From contig NZ_SMAC01000009.1 of NCBI RefSeq assembly GCF_004342115.1, positions 26,786-90,785 of the forward strand: 64,000 nucleotides of DNA, written 5' to 3'. Below are positions 32,467 to 42,553 of this stretch, piece by piece; position 1 is the first letter of the stretch, and every line of letters starts with the position of its first letter. The DNA is from Mannheimia haemolytica. Lineage in GTDB: Bacteria; Pseudomonadota; Gammaproteobacteria; Enterobacterales; Pasteurellaceae. Made by a program: the position numbers and the translations under genes. The notes below the pieces were generated by a model that searched no databases, had not been told where the DNA came from, and saw nothing but the letters and a program-made list of their open reading frames with translations.

Positions 32467-32517
32467 ACTGTTGATAAGTTATCGATTTTCACCTTTAATT
32501 GATAACTTATCAACAGT
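32467..32517. repeat. Perfect 17-bp inverted repeat between TRAP genes
   Basis: ACTGTTGATAAGTTATC (32467-32483) and its exact complement (32501-32517) flank a 17-base spacer. It lies just after the terminator and before an uptake-sequence pair. It could be a regulator binding site for the permease gene or a second hairpin. Confidence 0.75.
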
Positions 32518-32528
32518 GTTTTCACGAG

Positions 32529-32585
32529 CAAGCGGTTGTTTTTTGAGGAAATTTGTAAAATTTAATAAGAAAATGACCGCTTGCG
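32529..32585. repeat. Uptake-sequence inverted pair before the TRAP permease
   Basis: GCAAGCGGTT and GACCGCTTGC face each other just upstream of the permease start at 32601, leaving GAGGAG free as the ribosome binding site. Confidence 0.55.
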
Positions 32586-32600
32586 TTTTGAGGAGTCTTT

Positions 32601-35249
32601 ATGTCAGTTGAATCTAAGGTTGATTACGATGACCTACAAGATATGGTTGCCTCCAATGACAGTGGGGGGCGAACCCCGTCCGGTCTTGCGAAAAAAGCCA
32701 TTGTGTATGTCGCCATTCTTTGGTCTGTGTTCCAAATTTATTATGCTTCTCCATTGCCGTTTGTATTCCAAGAATGGCTTACTCACGCAGGCATTAATTT
32801 GAATGTGGTGGTGGACGACACCAAAGCCCGTTCTATCCACTTAGCCTTTGCAATGTTCTTGGCGTTCCTATCTTACCCTGCTTTTGCCAGCTCGCCTAAA
32901 CATCATATTCCTAAAATAGATTGGGTGTTTGCCATCGTAGGAGCTGGGTTAGCGTTGTATTATATTTTCTTCTATGAAGGTTTGGTGAAACGTTTTGGAG
33001 CGCCAAATACGCAAGATATTATCGCCGGCTGTTTAGGGATTTTATTGGTGCTGGAAGCGACCCGCCGTAGTCTTGGCTTACCGCTTGTGATTATTGCGAT
33101 TGTATTCCTGATCTATAACTTCTTCGGGCAATATTTCCCGGCAGATTGGATTGTAAGCCACCGCTCAGGTTCGCTTTCTCAAATTATCAACCAACAATGG
33201 ATTACCACTGAAGGCGTGTTTGGTGTAGCCCTTGGGGTTTCGACCAAATATGTGTTCCTGTTCGTATTATTTGGGGCGTTGCTCGATAAAGCAGGAGCAG
33301 GTAACTACTTTATTAAAACCGCCTTTGCCTATTTAGGGCATTTGCGTGGTGGTCCGGCAAAAGCGGCGGTGGTTTCTTCCGCTTTAACCGGCTTGATTTC
33401 AGGCTCTTCGATTGCAAACGTCGTGACGACAGGTACATTCACTATTCCAATGATGAAACGGGTCGGCTTTACCAAAGAAAAAGCCGGTGCGGTGGAAGTT
33501 GCCTCATCAGTAAACGGTCAAATTATGCCACCGGTAATGGGGGCTGCAGCGTTCTTGATGATCGAATATGTGAATATGCCGTATAGCCAGCTGATTACTC
33601 ACGCCTTCTTACCTGCGTTAATTTCGTATATTGCGTTGGTGTATATCGTGCATTTAGAAGCTTGTAAGATGAATTTACAAGGCTTACCAAGAGCCGAAGA
33701 GCCAAGCCCGATTTTAGTCTTCTTGCTAAGAACCGTAGCTTCAATTTTAGTGATCGTAGGATTAGCGATTGGCGTTTACTACGGCTTAGGTTGGATTCGT
33801 GATGTGGCAGAAGATTATGCGTTTATGATTGTCTGTGCTTTCTTAGGCTTATGGTATCTACTGGCTATTCGCCGTGTGGCAAGCTACCCTGATTTAGAAG
33901 CGGACGATCCAAACTCAGAAATTGTTTCTCTACCAAAAAGAAAACCAACCGTAAATGCAGGTTTACATTACCTTATTCCTGTGGTTGTGCTACTTTGGTG
34001 CTTAATGGTGGAAATGCTTTCGCCGGGCTTATCCGCATTCTGGGGAACCATTACCTTAATTTTTATTCAATTAACCCAACGCCCGTTACTGAATTTCTTC
34101 CGTAAAGAGAGCGTAACCAAAGAGATTATCAAACAAGGTGTTCGAGATGTGGTAGATAGCCTTGAGGCTGGCGGTCGTAATATGACCGGTATCGCCCTCG
34201 CTACCGCAACAGCAGGGATTATTGTCGGCGTTGTGGCACTAACGGGCTTTGGGGTTCAGCTTTCAAGTGTGATTGAACTCCTATCAATGGGCAACATTGT
34301 GCTAATGTTGATCTTGGTAGCCGTATTCAGCTTAATTTTGGGAATGGGCTTACCGACAACTGCAAACTACATTGTGGTGTCATCATTAATGGCAACGGTT
34401 ATCATGGAAGTCGGTCGTCAAAACGGGTTAATCGTGCCGTTGATTGCGGTGCATTTATTCGTATTCTATTTTGGGATTATGGCAGATGTGACTCCACCTG
34501 TTGGTTTAGCCTCGTTCGCTGCGGCAGCAATTTCAGGCGGTAGCCCGATTAATACCGGTATGGTGGCATTTAAATATAGTTTAAGAACCGTCATTTTACC
34601 GTTCTTATTTATTTTTAATACCGATTTATTATTAATTGATCTGCGTTATCCGGGGCACGGCTGGGTTGTGTTTATTACCGCAACTGTTGGGGTTCTCGCC
34701 TTTACCTCTGCTACAATGCAATATATTGTGACTAAAAACAAATGGTGGGAAACGGCGTTGCTGGTTGTAGCCGCTTTCGCCTTGTTCCGTCCGGGCTTCT
34801 TTATGGACAGAATTTATCCGTCTGAACGTCATATCGAGCCGGTGCAGTTTGAAGAACAGTTGCTTGCAAGCAAAGTAGGTCAAAATGTTACTTTAAAAGT
34901 AGAGGGATTAAACCCTTACGGTAAAGAAATTGAGTTCTACGCTCAATTACCTGTACCGGAAGGAGCAACCGGCGAAGAGCGTTTGAAAAACTTAGGCTTA
35001 ACGCTAATTCAAACCGATGAAAAAATCAAAGTTGATGGCGTAGAAACACCAAAAGTGGTGATTGATATGGTAGAAATGGATTCTCCGGCAGCTAAAGCAG
35101 GCTTAAACTGGGATCAAACCATTCACTACATTGCCGTACCGCAAGATGCTCCTTCTAAAGATTGGATCTTCATTCCTGCTCTATTGTTGGTATTTGGTAT
35201 TGTGGCAAACCAACGCCGTAGAGTGAAAAAACAGTGTGTTATTGCATAG
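32601..35249 (+). CDS. TRAP transporter fused permease (4TM/12TM, DctQM)
   Basis: An 882-residue inner-membrane protein that joins the small and large TRAP subunits, as is usual with TAXI binding proteins. About four helices (residues 25-150) are followed by the DctM-like part, with GALLDKAGAGNYFIKTAF and SGLISGSSIANVVTTGTFTI near 230-290 and MGLPTTANYIVVSSLMA near 575. A C-terminal soluble domain of about 115 residues (from roughly 760) matches the DUF3394-type tail seen on such permeases and includes a PDZ-like DMVEMDSPAAKAGLNWD. Ligand unknown. Confidence 0.92.
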   Translation: MSVESKVDYDDLQDMVASNDSGGRTPSGLAKKAIVYVAILWSVFQIYYASPLPFVFQEWLTHAGINLNVVVDDTKARSIHLAFAMFLAFLSYPAFASSPKHHIPKIDWVFAIVGAGLALYYIFFYEGLVKRFGAPNTQDIIAGCLGILLVLEATRRSLGLPLVIIAIVFLIYNFFGQYFPADWIVSHRSGSLSQIINQQWITTEGVFGVALGVSTKYVFLFVLFGALLDKAGAGNYFIKTAFAYLGHLRGGPAKAAVVSSALTGLISGSSIANVVTTGTFTIPMMKRVGFTKEKAGAVEVASSVNGQIMPPVMGAAAFLMIEYVNMPYSQLITHAFLPALISYIALVYIVHLEACKMNLQGLPRAEEPSPILVFLLRTVASILVIVGLAIGVYYGLGWIRDVAEDYAFMIVCAFLGLWYLLAIRRVASYPDLEADDPNSEIVSLPKRKPTVNAGLHYLIPVVVLLWCLMVEMLSPGLSAFWGTITLIFIQLTQRPLLNFFRKESVTKEIIKQGVRDVVDSLEAGGRNMTGIALATATAGIIVGVVALTGFGVQLSSVIELLSMGNIVLMLILVAVFSLILGMGLPTTANYIVVSSLMATVIMEVGRQNGLIVPLIAVHLFVFYFGIMADVTPPVGLASFAAAAISGGSPINTGMVAFKYSLRTVILPFLFIFNTDLLLIDLRYPGHGWVVFITATVGVLAFTSATMQYIVTKNKWWETALLVVAAFALFRPGFFMDRIYPSERHIEPVQFEEQLLASKVGQNVTLKVEGLNPYGKEIEFYAQLPVPEGATGEERLKNLGLTLIQTDEKIKVDGVETPKVVIDMVEMDSPAAKAGLNWDQTIHYIAVPQDAPSKDWIFIPALLLVFGIVANQRRRVKKQCVIA

Positions 35250-35263
35250 TATTTATATGCTAT

Positions 35264-35332
35264 GTAGGGACGGGTCCTGTGCCCGTCCGCTATTTTAGTT
35301 AATATTCGGGCAGGCACAGGACCTGCCCCTAC
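35264..35332. repeat. REP-like inverted pair between TRAP permease and uspA
   Basis: A 26-base unit (35264-35289, head GTAGGGACG) and a diverged inverted copy (35307-35332, head GTAGGGGCA on the minus strand). Each has its own internal stem around TCCTGTG or CACAGGA. This is the same family as the single copy at 28174. Confidence 0.7.
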
Positions 35333-35341
35333 GGAATAAAT

Positions 35342-35767
35342 ATGTATAACAAATTACTTATTGCGATTGATTTAGCCGACCTAAAAAGTGCTAAATATGT
35401 GGTAGATACGGCATTACAAATGACGGCAAAAAATCCGAATGCGGTTTATCGGGTTGTGTCTATTATTGAGCCGGTGGATAACAGCTTAATTTCTGCATTC
35501 TTGCCGAAAAATTTCGATAAAGAAGTGGTGGCTGAAGCAAACCAAAAATTGCACGAATTTACCAAAAACCATTTTCCTGAAGGTTCAAAAGTGCAGCACA
35601 TTGTGGCGTATGGTACGATTTATGAAGAAATTTGCCGTATTGCCGATGAAAAGTCGGTGGATTTAATTATGATGCTGGCAAGCAGCAAACCAAATGCGAA
35701 GGGCTTAAGCTCTAATACGGTTAAAGTGGCTCGCAACACCACCAAGCCAATTTTAGTTTTAAGATAA
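35342..35767 (+). CDS. Universal stress protein (UspA family)
   Basis: A 141-residue cytoplasmic protein with the Usp fold: LLIAIDLADLKSAKYVVDTA at the N-terminus and the C-terminal ATP-loop-like segment ASSKPNAKGLSSNTVKVARN, followed by the last strand PILVLR. The second motif lacks the full Gly-x2-Gly-x9-Gly spacing, so nucleotide binding is uncertain. It lies 92 bp after the TRAP permease. In other bacteria a UspA protein (TeaD of Halomonas) regulates its TRAP partner by ATP-dependent binding, so a similar role is plausible. Confidence 0.85.
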   Translation: MYNKLLIAIDLADLKSAKYVVDTALQMTAKNPNAVYRVVSIIEPVDNSLISAFLPKNFDKEVVAEANQKLHEFTKNHFPEGSKVQHIVAYGTIYEEICRIADEKSVDLIMMLASSKPNAKGLSSNTVKVARNTTKPILVLR

Positions 35768-35818
35768 TCCCGCATTCAGTTACAATAGTGCCATTCTGTC
35801 GGAATGGCATTTTTATTT

Positions 35819-37150
35819 ATGAAAAAACAATCGTTCAAAGCACTTTCTTCTAGAGCAATAAGTGCAACCATTATTTTACAGGTGTTAGATCAAGGTAAAT
35901 CACTTTCCACCTTGATTCCTGACGCTCAAAAACAGCTTGAACCAAAAGATTTACCCTTAGTGCAAGAAATCACCTTCGGAGTGTGCCGTGTGCTGCCTCG
36001 CTTGGAATCGATCATCAAATTATTAGTTGAAAAACCGCTGAAAGGCAAAACCCGTTTGGTGCATTGCTTACTGTTAGTGGGTTTATACCAACTGCTTTAT
36101 ATGCGAGTGCCGGCACACGCTGCGGTTGATGAGGTAGTGAATGCAACTAAAACGCTAAAACTGGATAGCTTCCGAGCCTTGACTAACGGTGTGCTACGCC
36201 GTTTTCTGCGAGAGCAAGAAGAAATCTTAGCGAAGGTAGATAAACATTGGCAAACGCTCCACCCTGAATGGTTGGTCAATAAACTTAAAAAAGCCTATCC
36301 GAACTGGCGAGAAATTGTTGAAGCAAACAACCAACGCCCACCAATGTGGATTCGAGTCAATCAACAACATATCAAGACCAATGATTATGCGGCGTTGATT
36401 AGCGAGCTGGTTGAGCCTGAATTTGCAAAAAATTCAGAAAATCCGACCGCTTGCGTGCCAAAGTGTGCTTTATTGCTGGAGAGAGCGGTAAATGTGAACC
36501 AACTGCCACATTTCGAGCAAGGTTGGGCAACCGTGCAAGATGCTCACGCACAATGGTCAGCGGAGTTGCTCGGGGCAGAAAATGGTGAAACCGTTTTAGA
36601 TGCCTGTGCCGCACCGGGTGGCAAAACTACCCATATTTTAGAAAAAGCACCGAAAGCAAAGGTTATGGCGTTGGATATTGAAGAGAGCCGTTTAAGCCGA
36701 GTGCGTGAAAACTTAGTCCGACTGGGGCAGATTGCACAGGTAATTTGTGGCGATGCTTCCAAACCTGAGGAATGGCTTGAAGAGGGTGTGCTGTTTGACC
36801 GCATTTTACTTGATGCCCCTTGTTCCGCAACCGGAGTCATTCGCCGCCACCCTGATATTAAATGGTTGCGTAAAGAGGGTGATATTGCAGAATTAGCCAC
36901 ATTACAGGGTGAGATTCTCAAGGCGTTATGGCAAAGGTTAAAGCCAAACGGCATTTTGTTATATGCCACTTGCTCGGTGTTACCGCAAGAAAATAGCGAG
37001 CAAATTCAACGGTTTTTACAAGATACACCGAATGCAAAACAACTTGAAATCGATTTTAACGGCGAAAAAGTGTTAGAAAAACAGTTCTTCCCACAACCAA
37101 ACGGTGGTGATGGTTTCTTCTACGCAAAACTACAAAAAGTGGCAGAGTAA
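35819..37150 (+). CDS. rsmB: 16S rRNA m5C967 methyltransferase
   Basis: A 443-residue cytoplasmic enzyme that methylates C967 of 16S rRNA. An N-terminal NusB-like RNA-binding domain (residues about 5-140) precedes the SAM-binding domain with [15 protein letters not shown]. Catalytic residues lie in [18 protein letters not shown] and [11 protein letters not shown]. The Met at 35819 matches the E. coli start (MKKQ); the frame is open from 35804. The stop TAA overlaps the trkA start by one base, so the two are coupled, as is common in gamma-proteobacteria. An uptake sequence lies within codons near 36443. Confidence 0.95.
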   Translation: MKKQSFKALSSRAISATIILQVLDQGKSLSTLIPDAQKQLEPKDLPLVQEITFGVCRVLPRLESIIKLLVEKPLKGKTRLVHCLLLVGLYQLLYMRVPAHAAVDEVVNATKTLKLDSFRALTNGVLRRFLREQEEILAKVDKHWQTLHPEWLVNKLKKAYPNWREIVEANNQRPPMWIRVNQQHIKTNDYAALISELVEPEFAKNSENPTACVPKCALLLERAVNVNQLPHFEQGWATVQDAHAQWSAELLGAENGETVLDACAAPGGKTTHILEKAPKAKVMALDIEESRLSRVRENLVRLGQIAQVICGDASKPEEWLEEGVLFDRILLDAPCSATGVIRRHPDIKWLRKEGDIAELATLQGEILKALWQRLKPNGILLYATCSVLPQENSEQIQRFLQDTPNAKQLEIDFNGEKVLEKQFFPQPNGGDGFFYAKLQKVAE

Positions 37151-38526
37151 TGAAAGTAATTATTTTAGGGGCAGGACAAGTTGGTTCTACGCTGGCAGAA
37201 AATTTGGTGAGTGAAGACAATGATATTGTCTTGGTGGATAATGACCCAACTCGTTTAGACAAGCTCAAAGATAAACACGATTTACAGGTGATTCGGGGCG
37301 AATATGCTTCACCTCAAACCTTGCGTGATGCCGGTGCAGGTGATGCTGATCTATTAGTTGCTGTAACTAATAGTGATGAAGTGAATATGATCGCTTGCCA
37401 AATTGCTTACACTTTATTTAATGTGCCGACCAAAATTGCCCGTATTTGCAGTGCTGATTATGTGAGAGAACGAGAGCGGTTGTTTAATGATGATGTATTG
37501 CCTATTGACCATATTATTGCCCCTGAAATTTTAGTCAAAGAAGATATTTTACGCCTTATTCACTATCCGGGGGCGTTGCAAATTACTCATTTTGCTGATG
37601 AGTTAGTCAGTATCGTGAATGTAAAAGCCTATTACGGTGGGCCTTTGGTCGGTTACCCGATTTCAGCCCTGCGTGATCATTTACCGCATATTGATGCTCG
37701 GGTCGTGGCAATTTTCCGCCAAGACAAAGCGATTGTGCCACAAGGTTCAACTATTATTGAGGCAGGTGATGAAGTCTTTTTCATCTGTGCAACCCAACAT
37801 ATTCGAGCAGTAATGAGTGAACTACAACGGCTTGATCGCCCACATAAGCGGATTATGATTGTCGGTGGAGGGAGCATCGGCTCTTCGTTAGCTCGGGATT
37901 TAGAAGATCAGTATCGGGTAAAAATTATCGAACGCAATCCGGTTCGAGCCGAAAAATTAGCAGAAAAACTATCTAAAACGATGGTGCTTACCGGTGATGC
38001 CTCCGATGAAGAGTTGCTGTTTGAGGAGCATATTGAGAATATTGATTTATTCCTTGCCGTCACCAGTGATGATGAAGCGAATATTATGTCCGCCCTGCTG
38101 GCAAAACGGCTTGGGGCGAAAAAAGTGATTATTTTAGTGCAACGCCCTGCCTATTTACACCTGATTCAAGGTGGCACTATTGATATTGCCATTTCCCCAC
38201 AACAAGCTACTATTTCTGCTCTCGCTAGTTACGTTAGAAAAGGCGATATTTTACAAGTTTCTTCACTCAAACTTGGGGTTGCAGGAGCGGTAGAAATTAT
38301 CGCTCACGGCGATGCAACCACTTCAAAAGTGGTTGGACGACAAATCCGTGAATTAAAACTACCGCAAGGGGCAATTGTTGGGGCGGTGGTGCGAGGCGAA
38401 GAAGTTATTATCGCCCACAAATCCACCATGATTGCAGAAAATGACCGTGTGATTATTTTTGTGAACGATAAGAAACAGATCGATGAAATTGAAAAACTGT
38501 TCCAACTTGGTGTATTTTTCTTATAA
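37150..38526 (+). CDS. trkA: Trk potassium uptake regulator TrkA
   Basis: A 458-residue peripheral protein (the same length as E. coli TrkA) that gates the TrkH/TrkG potassium channels in response to NAD(H) and ATP. It is a tandem of two RCK units. Their Rossmann motifs are [15 protein letters not shown] near residue 4 and [15 protein letters not shown] near 236, each followed by a TrkA-C domain. The ATG shares its A with the rsmB stop codon. Confidence 0.96.
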   Translation: MKVIILGAGQVGSTLAENLVSEDNDIVLVDNDPTRLDKLKDKHDLQVIRGEYASPQTLRDAGAGDADLLVAVTNSDEVNMIACQIAYTLFNVPTKIARICSADYVRERERLFNDDVLPIDHIIAPEILVKEDILRLIHYPGALQITHFADELVSIVNVKAYYGGPLVGYPISALRDHLPHIDARVVAIFRQDKAIVPQGSTIIEAGDEVFFICATQHIRAVMSELQRLDRPHKRIMIVGGGSIGSSLARDLEDQYRVKIIERNPVRAEKLAEKLSKTMVLTGDASDEELLFEEHIENIDLFLAVTSDDEANIMSALLAKRLGAKKVIILVQRPAYLHLIQGGTIDIAISPQQATISALASYVRKGDILQVSSLKLGVAGAVEIIAHGDATTSKVVGRQIRELKLPQGAIVGAVVRGEEVIIAHKSTMIAENDRVIIFVNDKKQIDEIEKLFQLGVFFL

Positions 38527-38609
38527 AGCCAAGCTCCGCATTGCTACATGAAACAATGTGCTTTTTGTTTGGTAAATTTTCATGAAAATTTGACCGCTTG
38601 TAAAATAAG

Positions 38610-38636
38610 AAAGCCGCAACGTGATTGCGGCTTTTG
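38610..38636. terminator. trkA/yagU bidirectional terminator
   Basis: AAGCCGCAA (38611-38619) pairs with TTGCGGCTT (38625-38633) with loop CGTGA, followed by T-rich sequence. It separates convergent trkA and yagU. Confidence 0.85.
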
Positions 38637-38658
38637 TATAAATCGAGCTAATTTTAAA

Positions 38659-39306
38659 TTAACGGAACGGTTGATCTAACGGCACTTCGGCATCAGGTTC
38701 ACGCGTAATACGGTTACGTAAATCGCGACGAATCACCTCAATGGTCCAGAACCAGAAAATATGACCAACTAATTCAGAAATGTGTTCATATAACGGCCAT
38801 TCAGCAACCGGTGGTGTTAAACCTAATGCCGGGAAGGTGATGTAGTGAACACAAATATTAGCGATGATACCGGCACCGATACCTTGCCAGAATTTAATTT
38901 TTGGGAAGATTTCCGCCACAATGCAGTAACCAATCGCAAAGACTAACGAGAAAATCATATGGGTGACACCAATCCAGTTGAACGCGTGGTCAGCAAAGGT
39001 AAATGCTGCTTCAGTTGGATCGATACCAATATAATCACGTAAGAAAACGTGTGGTGGGTTTAAAAATGCACGTGAACATTCTTGTAATGCGATGGTTTTG
39101 GCAGCCACTTGGTCTGCTGCGGCATTCATTGCATCTAACACAGGTTGCGGGCAAGCAGCGGTAAACAGATCGATAGGGCTACGAGGTGGGAAAGGATGTT
39201 CTGCCCCCCATTTTACGAATGCTGAAATAATACCGGCAATAATCCCGATAAATACAGCTAGCCCATAACGACGGCGGTTTGGATTGGTTTGTTGGAAAAT
39301 ACTCAT
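38659..39306 (-). CDS. yagU: Inner-membrane protein YagU (DUF1440)
   Basis: A 215-residue membrane protein, close to E. coli YagU (204 residues) from end to end: [57 protein letters not shown] and [16 protein letters not shown]. About four hydrophobic segments are visible. E. coli YagU contributes to acid resistance under low oxygen; the mechanism is unknown. It has an extra stretch of about ten residues around 60-75 compared with E. coli. It is a single gene with its own terminator. Confidence 0.9.
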   Translation of the reverse strand: MSIFQQTNPNRRRYGLAVFIGIIAGIISAFVKWGAEHPFPPRSPIDLFTAACPQPVLDAMNAAADQVAAKTIALQECSRAFLNPPHVFLRDYIGIDPTEAAFTFADHAFNWIGVTHMIFSLVFAIGYCIVAEIFPKIKFWQGIGAGIIANICVHYITFPALGLTPPVAEWPLYEHISELVGHIFWFWTIEVIRRDLRNRITREPDAEVPLDQPFR

Positions 39307-39518
39307 AATGAAAATCCTAATTTGAGTGATAATTGTGTTGTGTTAATCAAGCCATTTTATGGAATGTGATTTCAAAAAAGGCTAATGGCATTCTGCACTC
39401 AATTAATTTAAATTGCAAATTAATTAGCCAAAAAGAGTTAACCATAAATAATTATTAAACATTTACTTAACATTAGAATATTTTTGTTTGCAATTTTGAT
39501 ACAAGGTTAACCTAAAAG

Positions 39519-39553
39519 AAAACTCCCGCTTATTTTGATAAGTGGGAGTTTTT
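39519..39553 (-). terminator. Terminator of aldA
   Basis: AAAACTCCCGCTTAT and a complementary GATAAGTGGGAGTTTT form a long stem with one G-T pair. Read on the minus strand it ends in TTTTCTTTT, nine bases past the aldA stop. Confidence 0.8.
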
Positions 39554-39561
39554 AGAAGAAT

Positions 39562-41007
39562 CTATACTTTATCATCAAATTGCAGATAAACCACCTGAGT
39601 TTGTAGGTATTCCTCTAAGCCGTGCTTACCGTCAGCACCGCCAATACCCGATTTACGCCAACCGGCGTGGTAGCCTTGCATTGCTTCAAAGTTTTCACGG
39701 TTTACATAAGTTTCTCCGAATTTTAAGCGGGAAATTACTTTCATCGCTTTATTGATATTTTGCGTGTAAACCGAAGAGGTTAAGCCATATTCACAATCAT
39801 TGGCTAAGCGAATCGCTTCATCAATGGTATCAAATGTCGCAACCGGAATGACCGGACCAAAAATTTCGTGACGCATAATATCCATAGAGTTATCTACATT
39901 GTCGATAATAGTTGGCTCAAAGTAGTAGCCTGTTCCTTCAACCACGTTACCACCTAATACCAGATTACCTCCTTGATGCAGTGCGTGTGTCACCATTTCC
40001 TGCACTTTATGCAAGCCTTTTTCATTTACCATCGGCCCCATATCAATGTCTTGTTGTTCTAATGGATTACCATATTTCACCGCTTGCATTTTCTCTACCA
40101 ATTTTTGGACAAATTGCTCTTTAATTGAACTCTGTACATAAATGCGTTCTGCACAGTTACAAACCTGTCCTGAATTGATGATTCGAGAATTTACTACAGC
40201 GGTAGCAGCAAGCTCAAGATCTGCATCGTCTAATACGATAGCCGGTGCTTTTCCGCCCAATTCCAAATTGACTTTAATGATATTCTTGCTGGCGGCTTCC
40301 ATCACTTTTTGTCCGGCAAACTGGCTACCGGTAAAGGAAACCATACCGATTTTTTCATTGCCTGAAAGTTCCGGCCCGACTTCATTGCCATAGCCGGTGA
40401 CGACATTAAATACCCCCTTAGGTAAACCGACTTGATGCACGATTTCCGAAAAGAGAATCGCATTATTAGGTGCATCCTCACTCGGTTTAATCACAATAGT
40501 ATTGCCTGTTACTAATGCCGGAGCCGCTTTACGGGCGATGAGGAAGAACGGGAAATTCCAAGGCAAAATGCCGGTGGTGACGCCAATCGCTTTTTTGTAT
40601 AGGAAAATATGTTCATTTGGGCGATCACTTTGGATAATTTCTCCTTCATAACGTCTCGCCCATTCTGCCATATAGTCTAAGTAGTCAGCGGTAAAATGTA
40701 CCTCAACGGTTGCTAAAGACAGAGTTTTACCCATTTCTTCGGAAATAGTGCGAGCAATTTCATCGGCACGCTCGCGAATCCCCACAGCAATTTGACGTAA
40801 ATATTTTCCTCGTTCAATGGCGGGTAAACGTTCCCAAGCTTCTTGGGCGGCTTCAGCAGCATCGATAGCGATTTTGGCATCATCAGCCCCGCCACGAGGG
40901 ACTTCGGAGATAGCTTTTTCGGTGGCAGGGTTATAGACTTCTAAAGTGCGACCATCTAACGCAGGCACAAATTCACCATTAATATACATTTTATATTGTT
41001 TCACCAT
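39562..41007 (-). CDS. aldA: Lactaldehyde dehydrogenase
   Basis: A 481-residue NAD-dependent aldehyde dehydrogenase (E. coli AldA 479) that oxidises L-lactaldehyde from fucose cleavage to L-lactate. The catalytic Cys lies in NSGQVCNCAERIYV near residue 286 and the general-base Glu in NLELGGKAPAIV near 252. The end, KHGLEEYLQTQVVYLQ, is typical of AldA. The frame is open from 41079, but the Met at 41007 has AGGAG upstream and the right N-terminus. It lies downstream of fucO but after a strong terminator and with its own CRP site. Confidence 0.93.
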   Translation of the reverse strand: MVKQYKMYINGEFVPALDGRTLEVYNPATEKAISEVPRGGADDAKIAIDAAEAAQEAWERLPAIERGKYLRQIAVGIRERADEIARTISEEMGKTLSLATVEVHFTADYLDYMAEWARRYEGEIIQSDRPNEHIFLYKKAIGVTTGILPWNFPFFLIARKAAPALVTGNTIVIKPSEDAPNNAILFSEIVHQVGLPKGVFNVVTGYGNEVGPELSGNEKIGMVSFTGSQFAGQKVMEAASKNIIKVNLELGGKAPAIVLDDADLELAATAVVNSRIINSGQVCNCAERIYVQSSIKEQFVQKLVEKMQAVKYGNPLEQQDIDMGPMVNEKGLHKVQEMVTHALHQGGNLVLGGNVVEGTGYYFEPTIIDNVDNSMDIMRHEIFGPVIPVATFDTIDEAIRLANDCEYGLTSSVYTQNINKAMKVISRLKFGETYVNRENFEAMQGYHAGWRKSGIGGADGKHGLEEYLQTQVVYLQFDDKV

Positions 41008-41109
41008 GAGTTGCTCCTTTTTTATCCACAGTGGAAGTTGATGACTATCATTCGGTAACTGAACCGCCTTTGCAAACAAATTGTTTTATTTTTGTTAATT
41101 TATAGATAT

Positions 41110-41131
41110 AAATGTGAACAAAATCACATTT
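41110..41131. promoter_or_regulatory. CRP site upstream of aldA
   Basis: The core TGTGAACAAAATCACA is a perfect TGTGA-N6-TCACA palindrome with AAA and TTT flanks, 103 bases upstream of the aldA start. It indicates cAMP-CRP activation of aldA. Confidence 0.8.
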
Positions 41132-41154
41132 CTTGGCGATAAACAAGCAACAAA

Positions 41155-41193
41155 AATGCCCGATTTTTCCATAAAAATGAAAAATCGGGCATT
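41155..41193 (-). terminator. Terminator between fucO and aldA
   Basis: AATGCCCGATTTTT (41155-41168) and its exact complement (41180-41193) form a 14-bp stem. It ends the long fuc transcript and makes aldA a separate unit. Confidence 0.85.
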
Positions 41194-41273
41194 ATGACTA
41201 TCAGTATTTTTTTAACAGAAATTGCAAATTTTTATTAAAAAATCACCGCTTGTCTATTTAACAAAGATAGAAC

Positions 41274-42425
41274 TTAGTATGCGATCCGATATACCTCCAA
41301 CAGCTCCTCAGCCGTATAATCTCTCGGGTTGCCACCGGTGCAGACATCATTAAAGGCATCGACCGATAATGCCGCTAAATCGGCTTCTTTAACGCCGATT
41401 TGATGCAGTTTTGGCGGAATGCCGACATCTTGTGAAAGCTGTTGTGCGGCAGCAATGGCGGCGTTGCGGTACTCTTCTTGGCTCATTTCATCTACGCCTT
41501 TTACCCCCATTGCTCGGGCAATTTCACGGTATTTTTCGCCGGTGTAATTTTTATTAAATTCCATCACATACGGCAGTAATACTGCGTTGGCAATGCCGTG
41601 TGGGGTGTCGTAATAGGCAGAAAGCGGGTGTGCCATACTGTGAACCGCGCCAAGCCCAACGTTGGAGAAGCCCATTCCAGCCACATATTGTCCCAATGCC
41701 ATTGCCTCGACATCTTTCGGATTTTTCTCCACTGCACCACGCAATGAACGGCCGATCAGCTCAATCGCTTTAAGGTGTAGAGCATCGGTTAATTCCCACG
41801 CCGCTTTGGTAATGTAGCCTTCAATGGCGTGGGTGAGAGCGTCCATACCGGTTGCGGCAGCCAAGCTTTTCGGCATAGATTCCATCATATCTGGATCGAC
41901 TAACGCCACTGCCGGCACATCGTGAACGTCCACGCACACAAATTTGCGTTTTTTCGCTTCATCGGTAATGACATAGTTAATCGTGACTTCTGCGGCTGTA
42001 CCTGCGGTAGTTGGAATGGCGATAATCGGCACACATTTTTGGTGGGTTGGGGCGACACCTTCCAATGAAAGTACATCGCTAAACTCAGGGTTATTGATGA
42101 TAATACCAATCGCTTTGGCACTATCAATCGGTGAGCCGCCACCAATCGCAATTAAATAATCGGCACTGGAGGCTTTGAATTTTGCGACCCCCGCTTTGAT
42201 CACATCGACTGCCGGGTTGGCTTTGACCTCATCGAAAATCTCATAAGGCAAGCCTGCGGCATCAAGCAAGGCGGTGACTTTTTGGGCAACGTTAAATTTG
42301 ATCAGGTCTTTGTCTGTTACCACAAGGGCTTTTTTGAAACTCCGGCTGGTCACTTCGTGAACAATATTTTGGATTGCTCCTTTGCCGTGGTAACTGGTTT
42401 CATTGAGGATAAGACGATTTGCCAT
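41274..42425 (-). CDS. fucO: Lactaldehyde reductase (L-1,2-propanediol oxidoreductase)
   Basis: A 383-residue iron-dependent group III alcohol dehydrogenase (E. coli FucO 382). It reduces L-lactaldehyde to 1,2-propanediol when electron acceptors are scarce. The NAD-binding motif is GGGSPIDSAKAIG near residue 97. Metal-binding His residues lie in GMDALTHAIEGY and in MAHPLSAYYDTPHG. It is the last gene of the long fuc operon; with aldA it gives both fates of lactaldehyde. Confidence 0.95.
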   Translation of the reverse strand: MANRLILNETSYHGKGAIQNIVHEVTSRSFKKALVVTDKDLIKFNVAQKVTALLDAAGLPYEIFDEVKANPAVDVIKAGVAKFKASSADYLIAIGGGSPIDSAKAIGIIINNPEFSDVLSLEGVAPTHQKCVPIIAIPTTAGTAAEVTINYVITDEAKKRKFVCVDVHDVPAVALVDPDMMESMPKSLAAATGMDALTHAIEGYITKAAWELTDALHLKAIELIGRSLRGAVEKNPKDVEAMALGQYVAGMGFSNVGLGAVHSMAHPLSAYYDTPHGIANAVLLPYVMEFNKNYTGEKYREIARAMGVKGVDEMSQEEYRNAAIAAAQQLSQDVGIPPKLHQIGVKEADLAALSVDAFNDVCTGGNPRDYTAEELLEVYRIAY

Positions 42426-42465
42426 ACTATTTTCCTTCTTAAAAGTTAAACAATTCGATTAACTT

Positions 42466-42523
42466 GCAAGCGGTCAAATTACGTCATTTTTTTGCAAATT
42501 TTGATAAAAATTTCACCGCTTGT
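42466..42523. repeat. Uptake-sequence inverted pair between EIIB gene and fucO
   Basis: GCAAGCGGTC at 42466 faces CACCGCTTGT ending at 42523. It is an intercistronic hairpin candidate inside the fuc operon. Confidence 0.55.
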
Positions 42524-42553
42524 TGCGATTCTTTTGTTGTGAGTGTGCTTAGG

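Noticed and set aside
32467..32517. The 17-bp inverted repeat as a pair of DnaA boxes (TTATCAACA)
   Set aside because: Each differs from the consensus at a key base and there is no cluster. A terminator/operator reading fits the position better.
41022..41030. A perfect DnaA-box sequence TTATCCACA upstream of aldA
   Set aside because: A single box without neighbours, AT-rich unwinding repeats or gid/dnaA genes is not an origin; it is expected by chance in 64 kb.
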